In this document: in pieces, positions 49,644 through 61,209 of the stretch
How positions within the stretch are numbered: the stretch's first letter is position 1
Layout: each line of letters starts with the position of its first letter
Origin: Xylocopa sonorina
Taxonomy: Eukaryota; Arthropoda; Insecta; Hymenoptera; Apidae
Direction of reading: 5' to 3'
Assembly (NCBI RefSeq): GCF_050948175.1
Contig: NC_135194.1
Location: 16,050,033-16,114,032 of the forward strand
DNA length: 64,000 bases
The notes under the pieces: model-generated
The model's database searches: none
Seen by the model: the letters and a program-made list of their open reading frames with translations, nothing else
Told to the model about the DNA's origin: nothing
Position numbers and translations under genes: made by a program

Positions 49644-51371
49644 CTCGTTACTGGGAGCCGATCGGTTCCTGAACGCAGCTTACATTATCCTAGCGACCCG
49701 TCCCTCGCTGGGTGATGACCACGTTACGGCTGCTCGTTCACCGACGCATCGCGATCGCGACATTTAACGGATATAGAGGCGGTCGCGCGCGGGGGTTTCG
49801 CGATCCCTGGGCTCAGCCGCCGATGGGCCAGCCGATCCACGCGTACGGGACACGTCCGCGAAGGTGGTTATCAAGCGTCGTCCGAGCCGTTGGCGAAATT
49901 AACGTAACGGTGACGGTGTTCACCGGTGTACGAAGCCACGTGGTGCGCAGATCGCGCAACAGCGATCGAACAACCGAGACTCGCGAAAAGACTCGCGAAT
50001 ATCGCGACGCTCGCAGCGCGGACGCGTCGATTCTCTCGCGCGATTTGGCCGCGTTCCAGTTCACTCTCTCGGTTGTCTACAAAAATGTCGTGGGCAACGG
50101 TGGTGTAAAACGCTTCGGCTGAGCCACACTCTCTCGTCGCACCGGACGATTCCGCTCACGTATCGCGCTCTCTTGCCTCTGGTGTCGTCTTCACGGACAG
50201 TCCCGCGTCCTTTCTCACGTTCATTTCGACTCGGCTCGTACACGAGCGGCAGCGCCGATTCGGGATCGATCGAAACACGCGGGCGTCCTCGCCGTCAATG
50301 CCGGCGCACCGTTCCCTACGAACCACACGGAAATTACACCGAATCGTATCGCGGACCGAATGTCGCGGGCGACTGAGGCCAGCCTCTCCGGCCGCCGGCC
50401 TGAGAGATCGCGGAACGCAGTGCGCATGCGTGCGGGCGATATTCGTCTCCCTCTCCCGCTCCCTCCGGCACCCTCGGCTGCCGGCTTTTCTGCCTCCCCT
50501 TACTCCCTTACCTGTGCGCTCTCGTGCGCCACCGCAACAACCGTGCGCACGCCGTGCCTCCACGGACTCCTGGTCGACGGACACCTTCCCGATCGCTCCT
50601 CCGCGAGCGCGATTCCAAGCTGTTCTCGCGCATTCAACGATTACGCGCCCGGGACCAGAGCCTCGCGTCCATCGCGTGACCGTCGCGCGAGGCGTTCGCG
50701 CTCCTCGATGCGCACACGCTTCGCGAGGCGACGATCGCCTCGATAACGGAAGATCGTTCCACTGATCGATTTCTAGTGCGTTTTTAGATCGGTCTCGCGC
50801 AGTCGATTCGCGTGTACCTGTCTCGATTTTACGATCGTCGGCCGCGAGATCCGTCGCGGCTGCGATCCGACTCGGTTTTCGCCGCTCGCCGTCGTCCCAT
50901 TCACTTTCGCGTCGCCATTCAGTGATACCTCCGGGAGGAACCGGGCGGCACGAAATCCGGTCGAAGGCCTGGCGCGAGAACGAGAGGTCGATAGGATCGC
51001 GCGCTCGATTCCCCGGCTTACAACCGGTACAACGAGGACTGGTTTTTCGTCGCGTACGGAGGTCGTCGGGCGGTTTTTGTCGCCCTTTTAAGCCGGCCGC
51101 GGCGTGTGCACGCCACGATAAATAAACACGGTAGCTCCTCTCGACGGCTTCCGCTCCGATTCGATCCTCGATAAAGGCCCGCGTTCGCGACCTATCGCCA
51201 GGACGCATCGCGCCACCGCGTCATCGGTCCTTTTCTGCCGCGCGGACAGGAGGACGGAAAAAGGAGAAGGTACGAGCCGAACGGTGTTCACGTTTCAAAC
51301 ACGTCGGCCCCGGACCCTTATCGCCGCGTTGTCAGCTACCGATTCGATCTTCTTTTTCCTCCTCCTCCTCC

Positions 51372-51402
<31 letters not shown>

Positions 51403-53327
51403 TTTCGTCGTCGTCGTCTTCTTTCTCCTTCTTTCTCCACGACGATATCGTTTTATCGTGTGTCCACGCTCTGTCCACGCTCGGACCGTCCCTTTGTGCG
51501 TTCGCCAACGGAGGGAACAGCTTTGTACAATACCCACGCGATGCGCCATTATTAGACCGTGGCGATAATAGTAGGTGCGAACGAGCGGCGGACCTAGGGA
51601 GCCGCTCGATCGTTTCACTTTCCCGAGATCCTGCCACCGATAATTAATTCGCGGCCGTACATCAGAACGGTGCGCGCGCGCGTGCGTTGCGTAGCCGCCG
51701 CGAATCACGATTAAATTGCATCCCGCTCGAGGAATTCGAGCAGAACGCGTGTAATCGGCCAGCGGTACAAATGAGCCGGTACACCAGGTGAGAGGGGCCA
51801 CCAGACGGGCATAAATAAACCCCGTTCCTCCGACTCGGAGCCTGCGAGACACTCCCGCGGAATGCAGACGTTTCCACGCGGCACGCTCGGAAAATTTAAG
51901 ACCACGGACCGCGTTCCCGCGTTCGCGGTATGCATTTTTCCTGCCCGCTACATTGCCGATCACCTCGCGCGGACAGCCGAAACGGCCTCGACAAGTCGCC
52001 AGCGGACAAGCCCGGCGTTGTCGCGTTTCTATTCTCGATCGCCGCCTCGGATGTCGCGCGACAACCCCTTCCGCGGGATTCCATCGAGAATTTTCGCGGT
52101 CGCGACCCGTCGATCTTCGTCGAATCCAACCACCGTTGGGGACCATCGATCCGTCGACAGTATTTCGCGTTACGCGTGATCGAAATCGAGAACAGGAAGC
52201 GACACAGATTACGCGAACCTACGAGAAGACCACGCGAGATATTGCCCAGTGGAGGAGACACGCTCCGTTTTCGGTCTGAAAACTTTAGCTCGAGTTCACG
52301 GGGTTATCGCGGACAGATTACGGTTGTAGGTCGGCCTCGTTACTCCGTGGCATCGTAGTTCGCGCGTGGATCAACAAAGTTCGCACACAGTTCTGCGTCC
52401 GTTCTTTTCGATCGTAACGAATTGCGTAACGTCCCGGCGGTCGCGTCTGGGAAAGCCGCCGCTCGGTGAGCAGGATCGACTTTGCAGCCGTGCAATCGCA
52501 TTTTCGTCGGTGGATCGCGCACGTAAGCGCGACGAATCTCGTTTCACGCGAGGAGCACCTGCGGCGACGCGAGCACAAAGAACGCGTCGAGGTAGAATCG
52601 TTCGATTCTGATAACCGGAATACCTTCCACTGTCTTCGAAGGCCAGCCGTAATGGCCGACCCTTGACATCTCGCACCCCGCCAAACGACGGTTCCTTCTC
52701 TCCCGCCACTTTTTCTTTCTCCACTGTGTTACCTTGACCACGATCATTGCCGCGAGAAAATCCCTCCACCCTCTTCGCCTCCTGTTCGACGCTCGAATCG
52801 TCATCGATGCGTCGATATAGTCAACGCGCGCGCGCGCACGCGGTCGATATGCAATTAAATTCTGACGATCGCAGAGTTAAGTTGCTGGGAGAGCGAATCG
52901 GGAGTAATCGAAAGGCAAACAGAGAATTGATTGGCTTGCATCGGCCGTGTCAAATGATAGCGCAAACACCGGCCTAGGAATGTTCTCTGTCGGTAACTGG
53001 CTGGCTCTCTGCGAGGCTGTTTGTCCAGCTTTTAATTTAGCAATTACGCACCACGACCCGACTCTCGACGGCTCGATGCGATTCCCTTCGTCGAGTTTGT
53101 CGCTGAAAGCAGAGCGCGTGATTTCTCCCTTTTCCATAACCGATCCCTGTTTCCAGTTAATTCTGTGACCAGTTGCTAATGCAACGACAGCTCGTATCGT
53201 ACGTGAGGAATCGTTGATTCGCGGGATCAAGGATGGACCACCCGCGAGAGGGTTTTCAACTGGGAAAATCCTCGTGCGTGGGCGTTTGCATGGAAGAGGA
53301 AAGAAATTCTCTAAATTGTCCACATAA
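49644..53327. other. Intergenic region between the menorin-like and Pvf-like genes
   Basis: It contains the presumed promoter and 5' UTR of the Pvf-like gene (right of 49643; transcription runs leftward). A CTT/CTC triplet tract lies at 51351-51440. A TTAAAAG motif on the minus strand near 51090 might serve as a TATA element, but nothing else supports a start there. Two long minus-strand frames (50156-51208 and 51295-52146) are judged to be chance frames. Confidence 0.45.
51351..51440 (+). repeat. CTT/CTC/CGT triplet tract
   Basis: Pyrimidine-rich triplet tract: CTC, then about ten CTT units, then CGT units and CTT again. On the minus strand it yields a Lys/Glu run in chance frames. Confidence 0.85.
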
Positions 53328-54363
53328 TTTTATTTGTTTCGTTATCAAACGCGGTGCGCCGGCACCGTATTACGCATTCACAATCCTTTGGCTTACAGAT
53401 GTACACGTTACAGCTTATGTAGAGTCTAATACCGCGTTTACGCTGTTTCTGCACCTACGTCGGAGATATGTTGAAGGCAGGTACAGGAGATACGTCGGTG
53501 AACACTAAATAGGTACGATATAACACACTACGAGCAGATCTCGCGGCTCGACACGGCATCGTATAAAAAAGATCAGCGCGTCTCGATAGGTGTGAATAGT
53601 GCAAAAACGTGTGACACGTGCGCCATATCAATCGATCGGTTCGAATGCCTTCGCGTCGTTCGTTTACCGTAGCAGAGGGTGCGACGGCGACGCGCTTGGG
53701 CGAAATCTGTCCGAGGAAACGTCGTTAAATTTTCATTGCTGAAACGTCGATCGAAGTAACCAGCAAGTTTCAACGTTTACTTACAGAGGATTCGGTTAAT
53801 CGAATTGAGCTATCGGAACGTCTTCTCTTTTTTTTCTCCTTCTCGTATGTTATATCTTACTCTAGTTTATTAGTTTTACTCGAAGAACCGAGGCGAGTGC
53901 CCCGTCGTAGTCGATCATAGAAATCTACAAAACGCGGCGATAAACGACGAAACGAAAAAGTACAGCCACCTTTGGAGCACGAGGAAAGAGGAGCGAGACG
54001 AAGAAGAAAATTAGAAGAGCACAACGTCCAGGTGTAGAAAGCAAGGGTGTCAATACCCGACGCGACCGGGGATGAATATCGTATCGCTAAGAAAGCTCCC
54101 TTAAAATACTTAGAAAAAACGTTTCTGCGAGTAAGCTTATACGCTAGAAAGTACATATGTTCGCGATCGCGGACTCTAGCGACTCGTTTTTGATTTGAAA
54201 TTCCGACGGCCCTCGCTCGCGACTCGACTCCGTCCCGTCGAAGAGGGTTCGCGTCCCCTTCCATCGTCGAGAGAGCAGTATCCTCGACCATGGAAGGAGA
54301 CGCGCGGGACCGCACCACCGTTCCATCCACGAAATCCCTCGAACGCAGACTCGCTCAAACGGT
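53328..54363 (-). other. Putative 3' UTR of the menorin-like gene
   Basis: Downstream of the stop codon the sequence becomes less CpG-rich than the flanks. It contains AATAAA signals on the minus strand at 53871-53866 and 53333-53328. The second is followed by TG-rich sequence (TTATGTGG), the more usual context for cleavage and polyadenylation. The end of the transcript is therefore likely near 53.3 kb, with an alternative near 53.85 kb. This is inference from signals only. Confidence 0.35.
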
Positions 54364-54769
54364 TCACAATATCGTCGACAGCAGGGCCGCGAGCGCGAGG
54401 GACGTCGCGAGTGTCACGGACGCTACGTTCGCGCTCGACGCCCCGGTCATCAAACTCAAATTCTTCATCAAGTCTTGGGGCACGTCGACGTACACCTTGT
54501 CCACCCCTACGTCTTTGATCAGCGCCGACAGACGCTCCGCGTCGACCTTGTCGCCCTCGGACGACCACACGGTCAGGGTCACGTTCTTCATCTGGGAGGA
54601 GCTGTCCTTCATCAGCGCCTTGATCGCATCCGTGTCGTTCGCGGCTAGACCGGCTCTTACGGGGTAAGTTATCGGCTGGGTGATCTGCTGCTTCGTCAGC
54701 GCCTGGATCATGTCTTTCACGTTGTCCTTGGTGTACCGACCCTCGGTGATGTTCGCGTCGACGCCGTAC
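54364..54769 (-). CDS. FAM151B: Menorin-like gene, exon 5 (C-terminal domain and tail)
   Basis: Acceptor TTCCAG precedes 54769; the stop codon is at 54366-54364. The exon encodes residues 188-321: YGVDANITEGRYT, the PVRAG and LTVWSSEGD motifs, a valine-rich strand near KVYVDVP, then a hydrophobic tail ending LAALLSTIL with no charged residue after it. That ending fits a GPI-attachment signal better than a transmembrane anchor, because no cytoplasmic residues follow. A C-terminal transmembrane helix remains possible. Confidence 0.92.
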
Positions 54770-57700
54770 CTGGAACGCGAGACGCGGTTAAAAACGAGGG
54801 CTGAAGCGTCGCGCGTCGCTCGACGGATCTTACCTGGTGGTCCAACCGACGGACAGTATGAACTCTGGATACATCTTGGCCTGGGCGAGGAAAGCTTCAG
54901 CGTCGACCGGTTTCGCGGTTGCGTTCACCGGTCCAGAGAGGATGTCCGCGTTCAGGAACACGGGCACTTTGGTCTGAAAACGGAGGAACCGTTTGAGTAA
55001 CCGTTGGCGAACGAGAATAATCCTGTCATCGGAAAATCGGGACGCAAATAGTCCCGGTATGGCGATCGGTGAAACGAGGCGCGAAGGGCCTCGCGAAGAT
55101 GCACACGTCTGTGCTATAAATACGCGAATACGGGATACGTACGTCATTGCGTAGTCTGTCCAAGACAGGCTTGCTCGCTTTGAAGGCCTCGATGCTCTTG
55201 AAGTCGAGCTTGATGCCCTTGCTGGCGTTCTTTTCGAGCGTCGCGTTCACGAACGCCTCCAGAGACAGATCGCTCGCGTTTGCCGGCGGATGCGCCATTA
55301 TCGGGACGTGGTCGCTGCTGTTCGACTCGGTGTACTTGCCCAGCGAGACGTCGCCCTCCAGCATCATGATGTCGTCTTTAAAGATAGGAAAACCGATGTA
55401 GTACAGCGAGAAACGGCGAGAAGCGATTGCGCCGCGCAAAAGAGGCGGAGGATCAGCTGGCCTCGGTAGTCGCGGACACGTGCAACGAATATCGATCACG
55501 CCTGGAACGGCAGGGAACCCGCCGTCGACGGATTCAACTTTCTCCGTTGGTGTTAAGTGCAACTTTTTAGACCCTCCGCGCTCGAGGAGGCTCTAAAAAA
55601 AGACACGAACTCTTCGCACCTTCGCGTCCAGCGAACGACGTACTTCGCGCAAGAGATTTGGCGACGAAGAAACCCGCGTCGTTGGGAACGCGATCGATCA
55701 TGCGATCGAGGCTATGCATATCCGGAGACTGACCTTCCGCTACGACGATCTGAACGTCGTCGTCGATGACATTCCACCCTGATTTAGATTCACGAGCGGC
55801 GCTCGCGGGGTTCGCTTCTCGAAAATCTTTCAGGCGACGTGCTCGCGGCGCCGATCGCGTCTTCCTGTCTATCAATTTAACGCGAGCGTATGTACATCCG
55901 GCGTCGCGACAACGCGTCACCCAAACACGGCTCCCTGACGAATGTATCTTCCGGCTTGTTATTCGATCGCTCGTGTCCAGGGCCGAATTATTCGCGCGAC
56001 GACTCGTCTAAGAGGCACGTAATCGATAATCATCGACGACGGTCGAGCGCTTTCGGTTCGAAACTCGACCGTGGAACCTTTGACACGATTTAAATTCCAG
56101 TGTTGCCTGATAACGAGTCGCCGTTCGAGTAGTCGCCGGGGATGCAGATTTTAAAGGCGACGGATCGACCCACCTGATTTAAGCGCCTTCTCCAATTTCG
56201 TCTTGTTGTTGACCGCGTGAGCCCAGACGATCTTGGTCAGATTCCCATTGATCTTGGCGAAGAACGTGCTCGGGTCCACGGTGACGTTCGTGGTGGACAT
56301 CGCAGCCTCTGAAACACACAAACGTCGCGCCCAATTAGAGAGAGAACCGATATTCGACCGGGTTTCGACCTTCCGTATTAAACGCTACGCTGGCCCCTCG
56401 ACCTTTGACTCGATATTCGCTGGACCAAGCCGCTCCATAATTGAGCGGGCTGCGAATTCCTCGCGCGACACCGGCCCTCGAAGGATGCGAGGAGTTTTTG
56501 GAGGTGGGGCCGGATGACGGAGAATCTCGCCCTACTTTGCTCATTGTGTGCCACCAGAGATCGATAATCACGTTCGTTCGTTACCATCGTTACGTTCCTC
56601 TCTCTCTGTTCCAGAGACGAACGGCGAGAGAATGACGATCCTGGTGGAAAACGTTCGGTATCCATTAAAACATTCGGGCTATCCGGGAAACTTTACCCGA
56701 ACGAATCGATACGGGACCAATCCCCGATACAATGGTATCAAACGACCCGTGTCCGGTTCAACAGACGCGGTGCGGGATTGGTTCAGCGCGCTGCTCGATC
56801 GACTTCCAGCGAACCGCAAGGGAGAACCGCTCGTCGGTTACTCTTCTTCGTTTTATCGCATTCTATTTTTCTCCCACTTCTGGGAGGCGCGTAGGTCGGT
56901 CGAGCGTTGCGCGCGTGGTTCTTTAAAAGGAAAAGAGAGGAGAAGAAAAAATTCAATTGGCGGCGATCGTGTTCAGCGTTCGATCGTGATCTATATCCGT
57001 GCGTCGCTCTTCGCGCGTGAAAATTATAGGGACAACAACGCCGTTAAGAAATAGCCTTAATAAAAAACCGAGAGAGAATTTTCTGTATCGACCCTGGTTG
57101 TCTTATTCGGGTTATAAATAATGCAAGGAGCGAAGGGCGCTTCGAAGCGTCATCGCAGAAGCGCGACTTCAAATCCTCCGGTATCTCGACTCGCGCTGCA
57201 TCGCGAGCACCTCCAGGCGACACTTCCGGTCGACTTTTATAGTTTCCGAGCCATCGATTCCGCACAGTGGGGCTCGGTGTGCTCTCGCGAATCGGTCGTC
57301 GACCAGCGTTACCGAGAACAGCGGGGCGTTCGTTCTTTTCTTTCGAACGGTCGTCCGTTCTTTGAACCCTTGGGTCCTAGAGCAGCGCCTCGAGTTCGAG
57401 GCGAGGCTCCCGCCTCGAACGAGCATCGTTTACACCAACCGCTCTAATTGGTTGAACAATCGATCGACTGTCTCCGAGAAGACGCAGCATTGCTCGAAAT
57501 AGTGTGTCATCCTCTCCTGTATCTCGATAAAGAGATGTGCCTCGATAACGGTGAGCTTGTTTTCCTCGAACGAAAACGCCTGTTCGATCGAATTGCGATT
57601 ACGTAAACCCCTGTCGCAAGTTTCACCATCATGTTTGGACAGTGCGTCACCGCGTGTTATATATATATATATATAGAATCCACGTAGGTAATCGTAAACA

Positions 57701-60700
57701 GACTCATCGAGAGGATCGAGATTCGTTATCGCGATAGGGAAGGTGGTAGCCTTTTCTTTCCCTCGCGTGACAGCCGCTTCGAAGTTGCGCTTAGGCTGCA
57801 GTTTCGTAGCTACGCGGATTTCCGGCTGAATTTACCCCGGAATACGGTGGTATCGAGTTCAGCCCGTGCGGCCAGGTTCCGTGACTTATAGCCGGATCGG
57901 ATCCGACTTCCATTCCGCAGCCAAACTACCGGAAATTCCAATTTCCACGTTAAACGCCGATAGGATTTCAGCGAGCAGCAAGGTCTTCGAATCGCAGAGT
58001 CCATCGTCAGTCGCGACACGTATCCATCCGTCTCCACACGAGGAGCACAACGGATATCGATATGCTCGCGGCTGAAAGACAACGATGTGCAGGTACACTC
58101 TCGCCTGCTCGTGCCTTACCATCGACGACCTAAAAGCAGCTTTAAATATCGGCTGTGCAGCGCAACTTGCTCGTCAGTTGCCGCTGCACGCTCGAAAAGC
58201 TCGATCGTACAATTTTTCAGCTAGCACGGCGTCTGCTACGAGATACTACCCGCTGCTGTTACGTCCACGCTGTGGTAAAACCCGGTCTCGAAAGAGACGT
58301 CCGGCAACCCTGCCAATGACAAAGTAGTCTTGATACGATAATAACGCGATGGATTATAGCGTGATCTATTTTCTACGATGCGATACCGCACAAGTTTGTT
58401 GGTACCGCGTGATACGCGACCGCCCGGAAAGGAATCGAAGCGTCGCGTTCGTTTCATCCGCCGCAGGTTTTCGCCTACCGATCGCCACCCCCGTGGCCTC
58501 CCCCAACCTGCGCCTGCAGTTCTCCACCCTCGTCCCCTGCGATTTCGCCGCATTTCCGGTCGATTCGTCAATGTGTCAGCCGTGCCACGGAACAGCTTTT
58601 CATCGCTGGCTACCCCGACGGATTCACCTTTGACCGATTAATCGATCGCACGTGTAAATACGTAACGACGAGTGCGCTCGCCTCGATGGTATGCAAATGT
58701 CGGCGACGAAAGTAAAACGAATTACCGCGACTATCGCCTTTTTTTTCGTCGACAGTGGCCTTCTGCGTCGAAGGTGACGCAAGATTTTTGGTTCGACGGC
58801 GAACCATTCGCGTGAAACGTGCTGCTTGGTAAAACCGGTAGCCCGTCGACCGACGAGAAACAAAAGATCTGCTCAAAATTCATCGCGCGGCCGACTCCAG
58901 CCCGGGCACATCCGGCGACTGGTCGAGTAACGAGATTAAGGTACGTTCCCCGCGAGCAGGTATCTCGCGGCAGCGCACGCGTTACGTTTCGTGTGCCTAA
59001 GCATCCACGTTCGAGATACCCTTCCGAGAATCACCACGGTGCAAGGTCCACGAGAAATCGAGCGGACCTGTTCGGATAGGCGAGTTACGAAACGCAATCG
59101 AGATGTCCCGAGTACGAAGGTACGCGCGACGCGTACCAAATCGGTTCGAGAATCCGTCGTCCCCGTGCGCGAGCGGGCATTCCCGATGGTTATTAAGTAC
59201 TCGTTATCTTCGTTATCAACGTGTACTAAGCCGTTATCGTCGACAAATATTTTTTCTTACTCTGTTGAAACTGGAACGCGAAACCGTCAGGGCTGATAGC
59301 GCGTAAGAATGCAACCACCACCCACGATACGAGCGCGTTTCCTCTGCCCTTATGCGAATCGATTCAGATCGCCAGCTATCCTTGCCAGGATGCCCCTGCT
59401 TGCCCTCGCGATCGCTGGCTCTCCAGTCGCGCCGTAAGAGGCCTCGAATCAGCCCTTATCAGTTCCCACTCGTACGTTAAGCGTATACTTTAGAACCACT
59501 TGTAACTTGTACTCGATCTTTTCCGATTCGAGCCGTTATTTCCAGTTAGCTATCTCTAACGATCCGATTGTCCACACAGCGCTCGAACAAGCGGACAGTA
59601 GCTTTCTCCCGTACGCGCGACGGTTTTTTACGAATCCGTTGTCCCGGTATGGAAGCTGCCGGATGAAACGCAACAACGGCGATACGCGTGCCAGCGGATA
59701 ATCGTGGTCACGCGGCTTTCGGTTTTCCAGAGACCTGGGATAATATTCTGTTGACACGTACCGATCGCTGGTGTACGAGTGACAGCAGCTCGTTAATTAG
59801 CCGCTAACCGAGAGGCTACGCGTATTGTTGTTAAATAGAAAATCTCCCGTATCGATCCCTGAGGCGAGGTCGATTAGGTTAATTAGGACTATTTACGGCG
59901 GTAACGGGGGCTCGGTCACGCGATGATTAATTTTTCATCGCTAATTGTTTACGCGCCTTTCTCGACCGCTCGTACACAACAGACCGGCGTCTAATTATCC
60001 GGAGACTAATTGCAGTCTACAGACGCGCCCTTTTGTTCTTATTATTCTGCTCCGCCTACTTCCATCTTTATATCGTTTTGATATACCCGCGATGGCTGCC
60101 AAGTTGGAAAATTTGGCGCGTGTCGTCGTTCGTCGTCCCGTTCTAAAAGGAAAGCCCATTATTCCGTGCGCTTTCTAGAGCCCACGGTCGTCGACCAGAG
60201 TCAGATACGGCCCGGACGTCTACAGAAATCGTTCCGCGATAACTTCTCCTTTTGCTTTTCCTCTTCCTTCGCGAGCCAGACCGCAAACCGTCGAACGGGA
60301 GGACGAGATTTGCCGTTTCGAATCGCGCGTACGTCCGCCCAGCGTAAGCTTCCGTGCGTCCGTTCCGCTCGATTTTCCCTCGAGGCTCGAGCGATCCGCG
60401 AGCGCGATCGGATCGGATCGTCGCTCAGGGGACGGGCACGCGGAAAAAAGCGACGAGAACGATTGTTTCCTCGTACTATTTTTACGCGGCTTGTGTCGTT
60501 TCGCGTACGCAACGCCGGGACGGTTAAACTATTTTTAAGAGCCGGTCGTGGAAAGAGAGAAGGAGCGCGAAACAGGGGCACGAGGGAACTGACTAAAGGT
60601 GCAGGGTTACGAGACCGGGTTACGCCCAGCATGTGCGTTCTCGCGTCGAATTTAATCACGTTTCGCAGCCGTCTCGCTTCGAACGGTCTCGAGCATCCAG

Positions 60701-61209
60701 AATTAATTGATCAATCGTCGCTGTCCTACGGTCGTGCCTGATCGAAAACCGCAGTTATTCCCACGCAAGCGTTGCCGATTGATCCACGGCCACGTTCTTC
60801 TTCTCTCGTTCTTCTCCTCTCGTTCGAAACCATCGAGAACCATCGCCTTCGAGATCAGACTGACAGAGGAGATCTTGGCGAAACGGATTCTACTCGCGTT
60901 TCTACTCGCGTATCCCCCTACGAGAGAGGCACTCTCAGCCGCGTGCGAGATTTAATTGCGCCAATTTGCGACACACTTCGAAACGGCGTGCCCATTTCGG
61001 GGTTGGAAACGTTCTCGTAATTTCGATCGCGATCACGAACGCTGCGATCGTTCAGCGCGACTTAACGACCACGACGAACGATTTCGCGCGCGATCGAGTG
61101 ACGATTCTAATCGCGAAACGTCGCGAGGTCTCGTCGTGAACGTCTGATGAAACTTACGGATCGTCGCCAGGATGAGAAGGCTGGTCGCCGTGCTCGTGAC
61201 ACTCTTCAT
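54364..61209 (-). CDS. FAM151B: FAM151/menorin-family (DUF2181) protein, five exons, complete
   Basis: Joined exons 61209-61158, 56308-56174, 55375-55143, 54973-54834 and 54769-54364 give 966 nt, or 321 residues plus TGA; every junction is GT-AG and in frame. Residues 1-19 form a signal peptide (MKSVTSTATSLLILATIQA). Family motifs follow in the expected order: WAHAVN at 46-51, MMLEGDV at 66-72, PIMAHPP at 87-93, KGIKLDFK at 115-122, LNADILSGP at 147-155, SVGWTT at 181-186, PVRAG at 223-227 and LTVWSSEGD at 252-260. DUF2181 proteins are relatives of the glycerophosphodiester phosphodiesterase fold; C. elegans menorin (MNR-1) is a skin-derived cue for dendrite branching. About twelve N-x-S/T sequons indicate secretion. 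Residues 302-321 are a hydrophobic C-terminal tail after a Gly/Ser/Ala stretch, as in GPI-anchored proteins. Family assignment is from recognised motifs; ligand or enzymatic role in this animal is unknown. Confidence 0.9.
54834..54973 (-). CDS. FAM151B: Menorin-like gene, exon 4
   Basis: Acceptor TTTTCAG precedes 54973; the donor is AG|GTAAGA at 54833. It encodes residues 141-187 (TKVPVFLNADILSGP through SVGWTTR). The LNADI..GP and S.GWTT blocks are typical of FAM151 proteins. The following intron is only 64 bp. Confidence 0.92.
55143..55375 (-). CDS. FAM151B: Menorin-like gene, exon 3 (core DUF2181 motifs)
   Basis: Acceptor TTTAAAG precedes 55375; the donor is GAC|GTACGT at 55142. The exon encodes residues 63-140 with MMLEGDV, PIMAHPP and KGIKLDFK, the most diagnostic part of the family. 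The acidic and histidine residues here correspond to the region that forms the active-site rim in GDPD-fold relatives; whether this protein is catalytic is not shown. Confidence 0.92.
56174..56308 (-). CDS. FAM151B: Menorin-like gene, exon 2
   Basis: Acceptor TTTCAG precedes 56308; the donor is G|GTGGGT at 56173. The exon encodes residues 18-62, including the signal-peptide end (QA), the start of the mature protein and the conserved WAHAVN motif. It carries three N-x-S/T sequons. Phase 1 in, phase 1 out. Confidence 0.88.
56309..61157 (-). other. Intron 1 of the menorin-like gene (4849 bp)
   Basis: The intron separates the signal-peptide exon from the rest of the gene; donor GTAAGT at 61157-61152, acceptor TTTCAG at 56314-56309. 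I see no exon inside. It carries an AT dinucleotide run at 57658-57675. Open frames in it are arginine- and serine-rich and lack recognisable domains. A first intron of this size could hold regulatory elements, but none is identified. Confidence 0.6.
57658..57675. repeat. AT dinucleotide microsatellite
   Basis: Nine TA units in intron 1 of the menorin-like gene. Confidence 0.85.
61158..61209 (-). CDS. FAM151B: Menorin-like gene, exon 1 (start codon and signal peptide)
   Basis: ATG at 61209-61207 opens 17 codons plus one base, reading MKSVTSTATSLLILATI, then donor GTAAGT at 61157. The exon is too short to appear as a long open frame. It was found by looking for an in-frame signal peptide ending in a donor in phase 1, matching the acceptor at 56309. 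An overlapping plus-strand frame that also resembles a leader is the antisense shadow of this exon. The ATG is the first in frame that gives a good hydrophobic core, but extra 5' untranslated exons cannot be excluded. Confidence 0.75.

Noticed and set aside
50156..51208. 350-codon open frame on the minus strand upstream of the Pvf-like gene
   Set aside because: It is dominated by Arg, Ser, Thr and Ala with no domain or signal. CpG-rich DNA produces such long frames by chance, and neighbouring frames are also open.
51295..52146. 283-codon minus-strand frame with a Lys-rich tail
   Set aside because: The Lys run comes from the CTT microsatellite. The rest is Arg-rich without recognisable homology.
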